Shown here: in pieces, positions 53,140 to 62,299 of the stretch
Layout: each line of letters opens with the position of its first letter
Position numbering within the stretch: position 1 is the first letter of the stretch
NCBI RefSeq assembly: GCF_024206475.1
Contig: NZ_JAMBPR010000003.1
Coordinates: 167,159 to 231,158, forward strand
Source of the DNA: Paraburkholderia sp. CNPSo 3274
GTDB lineage: Bacteria > Pseudomonadota > Gammaproteobacteria > Burkholderiales > Burkholderiaceae
Reading direction: 5' to 3'
Length of the DNA stretch: 64,000 nucleotides
The notes under the pieces: generated by a model
The model's database searches: none
What the model saw: the letters and a program-made list of their open reading frames with translations, nothing else
Told to the model about the DNA's origin: nothing
Translations under genes and position numbers: made by a program

Positions 53140-53224
53140 CCGGCCCGCGCCGGCCAGACAGTGGAAGCGTTTCCTCTGTCTGGCCGCTCGCCTGCCACCG
53201 TCATCGCACCCGAGGAGCACCTGA

Positions 53225-54478
53225 ATGCAGCGCTGGGTACAGGGACTGATAATCTGCACACTTCCGTCATCGTCCGGAATGCCCGCCGTGCGCCCATTCA
53301 GTGCCCTCATCATGCTCGTCGGCGTCCTGCTCGCATCGGCAGGCTATGGCGCGACGTTCCTGTTCTCCATGCGCGTGCACGCCATCGGCGGGAACGACAT
53401 CAACACCGGCGTGGCGCTCGCGGGCGCCGCGCTCGGCACCTTCGTGGGCGTCTCGCTCACGGGCTGGGTTGCCCAGCATGTGGGCGCGGCGCGCATGGCC
53501 GCGCTCGCGGCGCTCTGCGTGGGCGCGGGCGTGGTGAGCTTCGCGCTTGTCGCGCACGTGAGCAGCTTCGACGTCGTGCCCGGTTTCCTCGTGGGCTTCG
53601 GCTGGGGCGCGTTCTGTCTGGCCGCGCCCATGGCGCTCGCCGAGCGCACGAACGACGTCGAGCGCGGCCTCTGGTTCCTGCGCTTCGCCACCATGCAGAT
53701 GACGGGCATCGGCGCGAGTCCGGCGCTCGCGGGGTTTGCGATCCGCTTCTGGCGCATGCCGCTTGGCGGCGTGCTCTACGCGATCGGCGGTCTGTGCGTG
53801 CTGGCGGCCTTCCTGCTCGAACTATTCGGCAGGCTCGCGCCGCACGTGCGCTCCACTTCCGCGACGCAGGAGCCGGCCTCGCCAGCTCCGTGGCTCCTGA
53901 AGATGGGCGTGATCGCCCGCACGCGCGCGGTGTATCCCATTGTCATCATCGCGCTGGGCGGCTGCGTGTTCTCGGGCCTCATGACGTTCCAGATGTCGCT
54001 CGTGCAAGGCACCGAGGCGAAAGCGACCACCTTCTTCAGCGTCTACACGGTGACGGTCGTCGCCACGCGCTGGCTGCTCTCGCGCGTGGTCATCAAGATG
54101 CGCTCCGAAACCGCGACGAAAGTGCTGCTCACCATGATGGTGATGGGCAGCGCGGCGATGTTCGTCGTACCGTTTCACGTACTGTTTCAATCGGCGGCGG
54201 CGGTGCTGCTGGGCACCGGGTACGGGCTCGCCTACCCGATCGTCCAGCTCCAGGCCGTCAACGACTCCGTTGCCGCGCACCGCCGCGCCGCGCTCACGTG
54301 GTTCGTCGCGGCGTACTTCGTGGGCGCGTTCGGGTTTCCGAGCGTCGGCGGCTGGGTGCTGGTGCACGGCGGCCGGGCGGCGCTGCTCGCGCTCATCGCG
54401 GCGTGCGGACTCGCGGCGCTCGCGCTGGCGGTCCTGCGCGACCGGCGGCGTGGCGAGACGTTATCGGCCAACGCCTGA
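53225..54478 (+). CDS. MFS transporter
   Basis: 417 residues with 12 predicted helices; ATG 53225 follows CCGAGGAGCACCTGA, while a second ATG at 53279 lacks a site. Helix 1 is LIMLVGVLLASAGYGATFLF; the central loop is RLAPHVRSTSATQEPASP. It carries no recognisable drug-exporter motif; the TVVATRWLLSRVVIK segment resembles MFS members of the YfcJ type. Amidase gene follows 44 bp downstream, so the pair may import and hydrolyse an amide. Confidence 0.78.
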   Translation: MQRWVQGLIICTLPSSSGMPAVRPFSALIMLVGVLLASAGYGATFLFSMRVHAIGGNDINTGVALAGAALGTFVGVSLTGWVAQHVGAARMAALAALCVGAGVVSFALVAHVSSFDVVPGFLVGFGWGAFCLAAPMALAERTNDVERGLWFLRFATMQMTGIGASPALAGFAIRFWRMPLGGVLYAIGGLCVLAAFLLELFGRLAPHVRSTSATQEPASPAPWLLKMGVIARTRAVYPIVIIALGGCVFSGLMTFQMSLVQGTEAKATTFFSVYTVTVVATRWLLSRVVIKMRSETATKVLLTMMVMGSAAMFVVPFHVLFQSAAAVLLGTGYGLAYPIVQLQAVNDSVAAHRRAALTWFVAAYFVGAFGFPSVGGWVLVHGGRAALLALIAACGLAALALAVLRDRRRGETLSANA

Positions 54479-54522
54479 ACAGGCCCTGGCCATTCTCAAT
54501 TGGCTAACGAACCGGAGGGATC

Positions 54523-55923
54523 GTGACTGAACTATGGCGTTTATCCGCAACTGAACTCGCAAAGCGGGTTCGCGCGCGCGAGGTGTCTGCACGCGAGGCC
54601 GCGACGGCCGCGCTCGAGCGCCTCGAAGCCGTCAATCCGCTCATCAACGCGGTGATCGACTACCGGCCCGAATGGGTCTTCGAACAGGCCGACAAGATCG
54701 ACGCGGCGATTGCGCGTGGCGTAGACCCGGGGCCGCTCGCGGGCGTGCCCGTCACCACGAAGATCAACATCGACCAGGCGGGATTCGCGACGACCAACGG
54801 CACGCGTTTGCAAAAGGATCTGATCGCGCAGGTGAACAGCCCGGCTGTCGAAAACCTCGTGCGCGCGGGCGCGGTGCTGCTCGGCCGCACCAATTCGCCG
54901 ACCTTCGCGCTGCGCTGGTTCACGAGCAACCAGGTCCACGGGCATACGAAAAACCCGCGCAATGCGTCGCTCACGCCGGGCGGTTCGAGCGGCGGCGCGG
55001 CGGCGGCGGTCACGGCCGGCATCGGGCATATCGCGCTCGGCACCGACATTGGCGGCTCGGTGCGCTACCCGGCCTATGCGTGCGGCGTGCATGGCTTGCG
55101 GCCCAGCATCGGGCGCGTGCCGGCGTTCAACGCGTCGTCGCCCGAGCGGCCGATCGGCGCGCAGATGATGTCGGGCGCGGGCCCGATGGCGCGCACGGTC
55201 GAGGACCTGCGCGTGGCGCTCGCCGCGCTTGCGGCGCCCGACCTGCGCGACCCCTGGTGGGCGCCGGCGCCGCTCATCGGGCCCGACGTGCCGCGGCGCG
55301 CGGCGCTCTGCCTGCGTCCGGGCGGCATGAGCATCACGAAGGAGGTGGAGGACGCCCTGCTCGACGCTGGCCGCAGACTCGCCGACGCCGGCTGGACGGT
55401 CGAGCAGATCGACGACGTGCCGCTGTTGCGTGACGCCGGGGAAGTGCAGGAACGCCTGTGGCTCGGCGACGGCTTCCCGGCGCTCGCCGACGCCGTGGCC
55501 CGTGACGGCGACCCGGGCGCGCAGGCGGTGGTGGACGGCGTGCGCGCCAAGGTCGCGGCGATGCCCGAGAACGTGGTGGTCCCGTCGCTGGTTCGCCGCA
55601 CGACGCTCACGCGCGCATGGCGCTTGTTCCTTTCGGAATATCCCGTGCTGCTGCTGCCGGTTTCGGGCGAACTGCCATTCCCCGATAACCTCGACATGCA
55701 GGGCGCGGCGGGATTCCAGCGCGTATGGGACGCCCAGTTGACCATGCGCGCCTTGCCCGCGATGGGCTTGCCGGGACTCGTCGTCTCCACGGGCATGGTG
55801 AAGGACGTGCCGGTTGGCGTGCAGATCGTCGCCGGGCACTTCCGCGAGGACCTGTGTCTGCTGGCGGGCCAGGCCATCGAGGAACGCGGCGCGCCGCCTT
55901 CGCCCATCGACCCGGCCATGTAA
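54523..55923 (+). CDS. Amidase (amidase-signature family)
   Basis: 466 residues from a GTG after CCGGAGGGATC. The Ser-cisSer-Lys catalytic set is in place: Lys in VPVTTKINID, the glycine-serine stretch GGSSGGAAAAVTAGI and the nucleophile Ser in GTDIGGSVRYPAY. The C-terminal part has LPGLVVSTGMVKDVPVGVQIV. Hydrolyses an amide to acid and ammonia in the cytosol; the substrate is unknown. Follows the MFS gene, and a convergent hxlR remnant begins 13 bp downstream. Confidence 0.87.
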   Translation: MTELWRLSATELAKRVRAREVSAREAATAALERLEAVNPLINAVIDYRPEWVFEQADKIDAAIARGVDPGPLAGVPVTTKINIDQAGFATTNGTRLQKDLIAQVNSPAVENLVRAGAVLLGRTNSPTFALRWFTSNQVHGHTKNPRNASLTPGGSSGGAAAAVTAGIGHIALGTDIGGSVRYPAYACGVHGLRPSIGRVPAFNASSPERPIGAQMMSGAGPMARTVEDLRVALAALAAPDLRDPWWAPAPLIGPDVPRRAALCLRPGGMSITKEVEDALLDAGRRLADAGWTVEQIDDVPLLRDAGEVQERLWLGDGFPALADAVARDGDPGAQAVVDGVRAKVAAMPENVVVPSLVRRTTLTRAWRLFLSEYPVLLLPVSGELPFPDNLDMQGAAGFQRVWDAQLTMRALPAMGLPGLVVSTGMVKDVPVGVQIVAGHFREDLCLLAGQAIEERGAPPSPIDPAM

Positions 55924-55935
55924 GCCGGGCGGGCA

Positions 55936-56249
55936 TCATGCGGGCTTCTTGACCACAGTGTCGTGAGGAGTGAGCGCGTGGCTTCGCGGGTTTGCGGAAA
56001 CATGGAAAGCAACGGCTTGCCCGTTGCTTTGTCGATCAACCACGAATGCCGTTCGCCGCGCTCGAACAAATGGTGCTCGCCCCACTGCTGAAGGGCGACG
56101 ATGACGGGGAAGAGACTTTCCCCCTTCTTCGTTAGCACGTACTCCTGATAGGTCGTACCGTCAGAGGCAGGCCGTGTTTCGAGAATGCCGGCCTCGACGA
56201 GATGGCTCAAACGGCCGGACAGAATATTTCGACTGGTTTTAAAATGCAA
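55936..56249 (-). pseudogene. HxlR-family regulator, truncated and frameshifted
   Basis: The frame codes TSRNILSGRLSHLVEAGILE, TYQEYVLTKKGESLFPVIVALQQWGEHHL and LIDKATGKPLLSMFP (fragments): the winged helix and C-terminus of HxlR proteins. The first about 40 residues, including the CxI-type N-terminus and recognition start, are lost at a junction near 56245. Near 55985 a one-base shift separates this from the proper ending, ALTPHDTVVKKPA then TGA at 55936. Two independent defects, so not functional. Confidence 0.75.
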
Positions 56250-56251
56250 CT

Positions 56252-57161
56252 TTGCTGCTGCTCGTGCCGTTGGGCGACAGGGTGGAGCGCCGCCGCCTGA
56301 TGATCGCGCAACTGCTCGCGCTGGCGGGCGCCCTCGGCGTGGTCAGTCTCGCGCGATCCGTTGCGGTGTTGCTGGCTGGCATGCTGGGTGTGGGCATGCT
56401 GGGCACGGCCATGACGCAGGGTTTGATCGCCTATGTGGCCGCCGCCGCCGCGCCCGACGAGCGCGGGCGAGTGGTGGGCGCAGCGGGCACTGGCGTGTTC
56501 GTTGGCCTGCTGCTGGCTCGCGTGTTCTCCGGCGGCGTGAGCGATCTTGCCGGTTGGCGCGGCGTATATGGCTGTTCCGCCGCCGTCATGCTCGCGCTTG
56601 CCGTGCCGCTGTGGCGTCGGCTTCCGAAACTTGCGCGCGGCGCGCCAGCTACGATGAGCTATGTACACCTGATCATCTCGATGTTCGCGTTGTTGCGCCC
56701 GGATCGCGTGCTGCAGACGCGCGGCGTGCTCGCGCTGCTGATGTTCCCGACGCTCAATATCTTCTGGAGCACGTTGGTGCTGCCGTTGAGTGCGCCGCCC
56801 TACAATTTTTCTCACACGGCGATTGGGGCCTTCGGCATCGCCGGGGCGACGGGTGCGCTTGCCGCCGCGCGCGCCGGCCAATGGGCGGACCGGGGTTGGG
56901 GCCAGCGCACCAGTGCTGCCGCGCTGGCGCTCTTGTTGCTGGCGTGGTGGCGGCGACGCGCAATTGCATAGCCGGCTCGTGAGTCTTTACATGCTGTTCT
57001 ATGCGGTTGGCAGCGGGCTTGGCGCGATCGGCACTACGGCGACGTATGCCGTGGCGGGCTGGCATGGTGTGTGTATGCTGGGCGCTGCCATGAGTTTGCT
57101 TGCACTCGTGTTCTGGGTCGTCACGGTGCGAAGCATGCCGCGTGCGGCCTCGTGCGCCTGA
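56252..57161 (+). pseudogene. MFS transporter, 5'-truncated with an internal deletion or frameshift
   Basis: The coding begins inside the loop after helix 2 (PLGDRVERRRLMIAQLLALAG) with no start codon or ribosome site, continues through about seven helices, and breaks near 56960 (LLLLAWWRRRAIA, stop). The final piece, in another frame (VSLYMLFYAVGSGLGAIGTTATYAVAGWHGV), is the last two helices, so the region between was lost. It abuts the equally truncated divergent hxlR remnant; one deletion of the shared promoter region and both 5' ends explains the arrangement. Confidence 0.75.
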
Positions 57162-57206
57162 ACGTTGAATTGAAGCCTGAATGGAAACTCGAACCGGGAG
57201 GCATGG

Positions 57207-58544
57207 ATGGATGAACTGAAACTGCTGGCGGATGCCGACGCACGCGGCCTGCGCTACCTCGAAGGAAACGGCACGCGACGTGTTTTCCCCTCGAACGAAG
57301 CCATCGCGGCGCTCAGTGCGTTCGACGAGCCGCTGCCCGCAAGCGGATTGCCCGCCGAAGACACGCTGTCTTTGCTCGACCGCATAGGCTCGCCGGCGAC
57401 AACGGCTTCGAACGGCCCACGCTATTTCGGCTTCGTGATCGGCGCGGCGCTCCCTGCAGCGGCCGCGGTTGAGCGGCTCATGCTGGCGTGGGATCAGTGC
57501 GCCTCGACGTTCGACAACTCGCCGGTCGCGGCCACGGTCGAACGCGTGGCGGGCCGCTGGGTGCTCGAAGCGCTCGACCTGCCGCGCGAAAGCGCCGTGG
57601 GCTTCGGCACCAGCGCGACAGCGTGCACGCTCGGCGCGCTCGCTACCGCCCGGCGCGCGCTGCTGGCACGGCAAGGCTGGGACTTCGACCGCCAGGGGCT
57701 GATGGGCGCGCCCGAGATCAAGGTCGTGGTCTCGGAACTCGCTCACATCACGGTGAAGAAGGCGCTGCGCATCCTGGGCTTCGGGCTGGACCGCATCGTC
57801 TACGCGGCCGTCGATGCCCATGGGCGCGTGGATGCGGCGAGACTCCCGCAACTCGACGACCGCACGATCCTGTGCCTGCAGGCCGGCGAAGTGAATACCG
57901 GCGAATTCGACCCCTTTGCGCCGATCATCGCGCGTGTCAGGGAGACCGGCGCGTGGGTGCATGTCGATGGCGCGTTTGGCCTGTGGGCGCGGACCTCGTC
58001 ATTGGCCGCGCTGACCGAGGGCATCGAAGGCGCCGATAGCTGGACGACCGATGCGCACAAGTGGCTGAACACACCGTACGACTGCGCCATGGTCATTTGC
58101 CGCGATGCAACGGCGCTGGCCGAGGCGATGAACAGCGACGCGGCCTATTTGTCCGCGAGCGCCGACGCGCAGAAAAACCTCACGCTGGAATTCTCGCGCC
58201 GCGCGCGCGGCATTCCCGTGTGGGCGGCGCTACGCACGCTGGGCAGCGGCGGTGTCGCGGCCATGGTCGAGCGCCATCACGCGCAGGCGCAGCGCATCGG
58301 CGCGGAACTCGAGCGCCTGGGCTACGAGGTGCTCAACCGGGTCGTGCTGAACCAGGTGCTGTTCCGCTGCGAAACGGACGCGCAGACGCAGGCGCTGCGC
58401 AGCGCCGTGCAGGCCTCGGGCGAAACGTGGTTCGGCGGCACGATGTGGCAAGGTCGGCCCGCGTTGCGGATCAGCGTGTCGTCGTGGCGCACGCGGGACG
58501 AAGACGTCGAGGCGCTCGTGCAACTGCTGGCACCAAAGCCGTGA
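57207..58544 (+). CDS. PLP-dependent decarboxylase (group II amino-acid decarboxylase family)
   Basis: 445 residues, fold type I. The PLP lysine is in SWTTDAHKWLNTPYD, the ring-stacking His is in SELAHITVKKALRILG, and the Asp binding the pyridine nitrogen is in WVHVDGAFGLWAR. ATG follows CCGGGAGGCATGG. Group II enzymes decarboxylate Glu, Asp, aromatic amino acids or diamine precursors; this one resembles bacterial versions beside MFS exporters. The broken MFS gene upstream may have exported the product. Confidence 0.83.
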   Translation: MDELKLLADADARGLRYLEGNGTRRVFPSNEAIAALSAFDEPLPASGLPAEDTLSLLDRIGSPATTASNGPRYFGFVIGAALPAAAAVERLMLAWDQCASTFDNSPVAATVERVAGRWVLEALDLPRESAVGFGTSATACTLGALATARRALLARQGWDFDRQGLMGAPEIKVVVSELAHITVKKALRILGFGLDRIVYAAVDAHGRVDAARLPQLDDRTILCLQAGEVNTGEFDPFAPIIARVRETGAWVHVDGAFGLWARTSSLAALTEGIEGADSWTTDAHKWLNTPYDCAMVICRDATALAEAMNSDAAYLSASADAQKNLTLEFSRRARGIPVWAALRTLGSGGVAAMVERHHAQAQRIGAELERLGYEVLNRVVLNQVLFRCETDAQTQALRSAVQASGETWFGGTMWQGRPALRISVSSWRTRDEDVEALVQLLAPKP

Positions 58545-58654
58545 ATAAGCCGAAAATGTGAGGAATCGCATGCTGCGGAACTGCCGGTTTGCCGGTAACG
58601 CTGCGATCACTACGCATTGATCTCGCGCTGATCTCCCGTTGACGTTGGGCGCCG

Positions 58655-59041
58655 CTACCGCGCCGCGACGATGCCTCCGTGCAGTTCCACATGCAGCACG
58701 ACGAGCCACCGCGAAGGGCAGGCGCTCGACACCCGCACTGCGCGGCCGGGGCGAATCGCGGCCGGCTGCACGAAGCCCGACTCTCGGGCTCGCGACCACG
58801 CATGGCGCGCATCGGATCGTATCCAGACGGCAAGCAGCGTGCAGCACATGAAGCAGAAGAATGCCGTGAGTCCCAGCGCGAAATCGGGTTGATTCGAAAA
58901 TGCGAAAAACGCGAACGCCGAAGTCAGAATGGGAGTGATCAGCAGAATCAACGCGCACACGCGAAGCAACGCGCGCTTATTCGGACTGATGGCGCGCGCG
59001 GCGCTCAATGTGCGCCGGATCGGCGAAGAGATGTTGCGCAT
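58655..59041 (-). CDS. Small two-helix membrane protein (paralogue A)
   Basis: 128 residues. Two membrane helices (RVCALILLITPILTSAFAFFAF and FALGLTAFFCFMCCTLLAVWI), then a cytosolic tail IRSDARHAWSRARESGFVQPAAI and SSACPSRWLVVLHVELHGG. The tail matches the protein at 59671-60015 (TDARAAWATAKKQGF, ANACPRRWLVVLHLEL). No family name is known to me. It lies 20 bp behind the universal stress protein gene, so they form an operon. Confidence 0.65.
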   Translation of the reverse strand: MRNISSPIRRTLSAARAISPNKRALLRVCALILLITPILTSAFAFFAFSNQPDFALGLTAFFCFMCCTLLAVWIRSDARHAWSRARESGFVQPAAIRPGRAVRVSSACPSRWLVVLHVELHGGIVAAR

Positions 59042-59061
59042 GCGATGGGGCTGCTACGCCG

Positions 59062-59454
59062 TCAATGCAACAAGGTCACGGGCACGCTGCAAAGCCGCCT
59101 GAGCCTTGCGAGCATCATCCATTTGCGCAGAAAGCCGAGATGGCTCGCGTCCACGAGAACGATATCCGCGCCGCCACATTCCACGCACGCTGCGATGCTG
59201 CGCTCCGCGGGTCCCGGCGCGTGCCGTAGCCGGTACGGCACACCTGCGTCTTTGAGAATCGCGCAGGTGGCGTCGAGCATGTCGCGGCCGTGTCGTTGCC
59301 TGCGCTTGCGCGCGCCGTTGTTCGACCCGGCTTGCTGTATCGTCTCCACGATCTCGACTTCCACCATGCCGCGTTCGGCGAAAAGAAACGCGCTGTGGCG
59401 TGCGGCTTCGGCTGCGCCGTGCCGGTCGATGACGGGAATGAGAAGTTTCAACAC
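59062..59454 (-). CDS. Universal stress protein (UspA family), second copy
   Basis: 130 residues from a GTG at 59454, chosen by comparison with the copy at 30184-30600: VLKLLIPVIDRHGAAEAARHSAFLFAE versus VLKILIPIFDRRGAAQAARHSAFLFAE (compared in part). The C-terminal half is also close (DIVLVDASHLGFLRK, VPVTLLH). An upstream ATG (59485) would add ten residues. Same altered nucleotide loop as the first copy. Operon with paralogue A of the two-helix proteins. Confidence 0.75.
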   Translation of the reverse strand: MLKLLIPVIDRHGAAEAARHSAFLFAERGMVEVEIVETIQQAGSNNGARKRRQRHGRDMLDATCAILKDAGVPYRLRHAPGPAERSIAACVECGGADIVLVDASHLGFLRKWMMLARLRRLCSVPVTLLH

Positions 59455-59626
59455 GAAATGGCCTGAGAGATTGCGGATCAGCATGATCGTAGCGAACGGC
59501 GCGTAAACAATCCGTAAAAATTTGGCCACCGGTGTGTAAATGCGGCGTTTGTTTACGGCATTTTTTCTTGTGCGAGGAGGAACGCCACGCCTACACTGGC
59601 GCGTCGAATCCGGCCGAGGAATTGCC

Positions 59627-59668
59627 ATGTTTTGCCACCCGCCGTTCAATCTTACGTTTCTCCGTTGA
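59627..59668 (+). CDS. 13-codon leader frame before paralogue B
   Basis: ATG 59627 has a strong site (CGAGGAATTGCC) and encodes MFCHPPFNLTFLR, stopping at TGA 59666-59668, two bases before the ATG of the next gene. It may be a leader that couples translation, or the original start before a frameshift. Confidence 0.3.
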   Translation: MFCHPPFNLTFLR

Positions 59669-59670
59669 TC

Positions 59671-60015
59671 ATGCCGATGCGCTTTCGAGGCTGGTTGAAG
59701 CTCGCGCTTCTTACGTTTTCCGTGGACCAGATACTGACCGCCGTGTTCGGCTACGTTACCCAACAAATCGATCCGGGCATTTCCGACTTGGAGACGGTGA
59801 TTTTCAGCTGCATTACGTGCCTTCTCGTAAGCAACTGGCTGGTGACTGATGCGCGCGCCGCGTGGGCCACGGCAAAGAAGCAGGGATTCATCGGACCTGC
59901 GCGGAGCGGTGAAGTTGCGCACGAAGCGCAACTCGAAATTGCCAACGCGTGCCCGCGACGCTGGCTTGTCGTGCTGCATCTCGAGTTGAATCCCCAGCTC
60001 GCACAAAGCGTTTGA
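59671..60015 (+). CDS. Small two-helix membrane protein (paralogue B)
   Basis: 114 residues from ATG 59671 (a TTG at 59632 is a longer option). Helices near 8-28 (LKLALLTFSVDQILTAVFGYV) and 43-60 (IFSCITCLLVSNWLV), then TDARAAWATAKKQGFIGPA and ANACPRRWLVVLHLEL. It is a paralogue of the protein at 58655-59041. No good ribosome site is near the ATG, but the leader frame ends right before it. Confidence 0.6.
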   Translation: MPMRFRGWLKLALLTFSVDQILTAVFGYVTQQIDPGISDLETVIFSCITCLLVSNWLVTDARAAWATAKKQGFIGPARSGEVAHEAQLEIANACPRRWLVVLHLELNPQLAQSV

Positions 60016-60114
60016 AATTTAGACAAGACGCACCGCTATTTTTAACACCGGTTTTACGCGCTCGGTAATACGCTGAAGTTGTGTTCACAACCTGCGAATA
60101 GCAATTCAAATCTC

Positions 60115-60447
60115 ATGGCTTACGCAAATCCCATCCCCCGTTACGAGATCGTGGCGCCGATTCCGCGCCCGCGTGCGAAGGTCGTTCCGTTGCGGGCCCC
60201 GCGTGCCTGGCTCGAAGTCATGCTGACCGCGAACACCGAGGAAGCCGCGCGGGCTCATCTCGCGGCGCTGCTTCATTCCCCGCTCGGCGTCTACGTTGCG
60301 CAAACTGCCTTCGTGCGAGGCGCCATACGCGTGCAACTCGATATCGCGCCCGAGGACATCGACTTCACGATGCATATGCTGATAGGCAGCGTGCCGCAGG
60401 CTACGATCGGCGCGTTGCGCCCGCGCATCGGCAACAAGGGGGCCTGA
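60115..60447 (+). CDS. Hypothetical protein upstream of the DapA-like gene
   Basis: 110 residues, soluble, no signal. PRAWLEVMLTANTEEAARAHLAALL, then VQLDIAPEDIDFTMHMLI and GALRPRIGNKGA at the end (partly quoted). I do not recognise the family; the alternation suggests a small alpha/beta protein. It ends one base before the ATG of the DapA-like gene, so the two are coupled. The ribosome site is weak. Confidence 0.55.
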   Translation: MAYANPIPRYEIVAPIPRPRAKVVPLRAPRAWLEVMLTANTEEAARAHLAALLHSPLGVYVAQTAFVRGAIRVQLDIAPEDIDFTMHMLIGSVPQATIGALRPRIGNKGA

Positions 60448-60448
60448 T

Positions 60449-61327
60449 ATGTTCGACGGAATCTGGTTGCCGATCGTGACGCCGCTGCGTGACGGCGAAG
60501 TGGATGTCGAGGCGTTGGAGCTCCTGACCGACAAATACGCGAGTGACGGCGTTGCCGGCATCGTCGCGCTCAGCACGACCGGCGAGTCGGCGCTCCTGAA
60601 CGACGTGGAGCGCGTGACCGTGCTGCAAGCCATCACGGAGGTCGCAGCGGGGCGCGTGCCCGTGATCGCGGGCCTGGGCGGCAGCGATACGCGCGCGTTC
60701 GTGCAGGACCTGCGCACGCTGGAAAGGTGGGACGTGGCGGGCTTTCTCGTTCCGCCACCGTCGTATGTTTGCCCGGACCAAGCAGGGCTCGCATGGCACT
60801 TCGGGCAGATCGCGCGTGCCACGTCGAAGCCGCTGGTGCTCTACGACGTGCCGCATCGAACAGGCGTGCCGATCGAAGTCGAAACGGTGCGCGAACTGGC
60901 GGAAATCGACAATATCGTGGCGATCAAGGCTTGCGCGAGCGAGCGCTTCAAGGCGCTGGGGCAACTGCCCATCTCGCTGCTTTGCGGTACGGACGAAGCG
61001 TTTCTGGAGTGTCTCGAAGCGGGCGCCGCGGGAGGCATACTCGCGAGCGCACACATTTGCCCGGACTTGCTGCGCGATGTGCACTCGCTCGTGAAGGCGG
61101 GCTACGGCGAGGCGGCGGCCCGGCTTTTCGCGCGCTTCAAGGGTGTGCTGCGCCTATTGTTCGCCGCGCCGAACCCAAGTGCGATCAAGGCCATGATGGC
61201 GCTCGACGGCACCCTGGCCCCCGAAACGCGTATGCCGATCCGGCCGGCTTCGCCCGCGCTCGTCACGCAACTCGAATTCGCTCGCGCCTTGCTCGACGAC
61301 CTGCGCGCCGCCGCGCCTTCGCCCTGA
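60449..61327 (+). CDS. Dihydrodipicolinate synthase (DapA)-family aldolase
   Basis: 292 residues, TIM barrel. IVTPLRDGEVDVEALELLTDKY, ALSTTGESALL (Thr-Thr of the carboxylate site), YDVPHRTG (Tyr) and the Schiff-base Lys in NIVAIKACASERF. It is DapA-like throughout and could be the lysine-pathway enzyme or a paralogue for other 2-keto acids. Coupled to the preceding small gene. Confidence 0.85.
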   Translation: MFDGIWLPIVTPLRDGEVDVEALELLTDKYASDGVAGIVALSTTGESALLNDVERVTVLQAITEVAAGRVPVIAGLGGSDTRAFVQDLRTLERWDVAGFLVPPPSYVCPDQAGLAWHFGQIARATSKPLVLYDVPHRTGVPIEVETVRELAEIDNIVAIKACASERFKALGQLPISLLCGTDEAFLECLEAGAAGGILASAHICPDLLRDVHSLVKAGYGEAAARLFARFKGVLRLLFAAPNPSAIKAMMALDGTLAPETRMPIRPASPALVTQLEFARALLDDLRAAAPSP

Positions 61328-61337
61328 TTTCGCGTCG

Positions 61338-61364
61338 CGGTCGCGCTCGCGCGGATTTTTTTTT
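61338..61364 (+). terminator. Weak hairpin with T-run after the DapA-like gene
   Basis: Alternating CGCG sequences that can fold (GTCGCGGTCGCGCTCGCGCG) are followed by nine T residues (61356-61364), 10-35 bp after the stop codon. Confidence 0.5.
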
Positions 61365-61430
61365 CGCGTTTTCGAACTTTCATCTTGTCGCGCTACTATC
61401 CCCCTATCGTGTCATGGGGAAACCGCGAAG

Positions 61431-61865
61431 ATGAAGTACGAGAACGCTCTGCAGCGAGCGATCAAGGAGCGCCTCGAGCGCGCCATGGAATTGGCCGAAC
61501 TGTTCGGCCTGTTGATCATCGGCATTGGCACCGTGGCCGCCATGGGCGCGCTGATATGGCACATGGTGCATTCGGACGGCGTGACGCTGACCGACCTGCT
61601 GTTGATGTTTCTCTACCTCGAAATCTTCGCCATGGTCGGGCAGTATCTCAAGGCGGGGCAGCTACCGGTGCGCTTCCCGCTCTACATCGCCATGGTGTCG
61701 ATTGCGCGGGACCTCATCCTGCGCGCGGGCGCGAACACGGAGCTGCATTTGCTGGCTTCTGCAGGCGCGATCGTGCTGATCGCCCTGGGCGTGCTGATCA
61801 TCCGCTTCGGGCAGGCGAAATATCCCAGCAATACCGATGAGCGGCGCGTGGAAGAGGCGAAGTAG
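61431..61865 (+). CDS. psiE: PsiE-like phosphate-starvation-inducible membrane protein
   Basis: 144 residues, four membrane helices: LFGLLIIGIGTVAAMGALIWHMV, LTDLLLMFLYLEIFAMVGQYL, FPLYIAMVSIARDLILRAG and LASAGAIVLIALGVLIIRFG. The LYLEIFAMVGQYLK segment is the PsiE hallmark. PsiE is induced by phosphate starvation and catabolite signals in E. coli; its function is not known. AGCCGCGAAG-like site before the ATG. Confidence 0.85.
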   Translation: MKYENALQRAIKERLERAMELAELFGLLIIGIGTVAAMGALIWHMVHSDGVTLTDLLLMFLYLEIFAMVGQYLKAGQLPVRFPLYIAMVSIARDLILRAGANTELHLLASAGAIVLIALGVLIIRFGQAKYPSNTDERRVEEAK

Positions 61866-61907
61866 GGCGGTCGGTCCTGCCGCTGTTGGGCTGCTAGGGT
61901 TGCTGCA

Positions 61908-62213
61908 TTAGCGCACGCGAACCGGGCCGAGCCGCGCGGCAATGGTGCGGCACGCGGCGAGCAGGGGTTCGATGTAGCTGCGTTGCGCGTCCGCCTGGCG
62001 GCGAAAGTTTAGCGTGGAAATCGCCTCGGTAAGCAGCGGTACCGCGCCCATGACGACTCCAACCGCTACGCGTCCGCCACGCCCGCGCGAGAGTCCGACA
62101 AGCACATCGCGCAAATGCGCGGGATCGGTGTGGATCAGGCGCGCGTAGCGGATCGCGCAGTGTCCGGCCTCGGTGGGCAATTTCGAAAATTGTCGCCGAC
62201 GCTTCAAATCCGC
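61908..62213 (-). pseudogene. LysR-family regulator remnant
   Basis: The frame shows KLPTEAGHCAIRYARLIHTDPAHLR and RGGRVAVGVVMGAVPLLTEA (in part), the end of the LysR DNA-binding linker and the start of the effector domain, then jumps to a C-terminal-type helix (LLAACRTIAARLGPVRVR). The recognition helices and most of the effector domain are missing. No start codon fits. It faces an orphan gene start and the broken dkgB gene. Confidence 0.6.
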
Positions 62214-62299
62214 TTTAGATACTATGGAGGGGCCGCGGAAGTAAGCCTCCTGGAGTAAAACGAGGATTCCGACACCCGTTTTCCGAGAGGAGTACGCAA

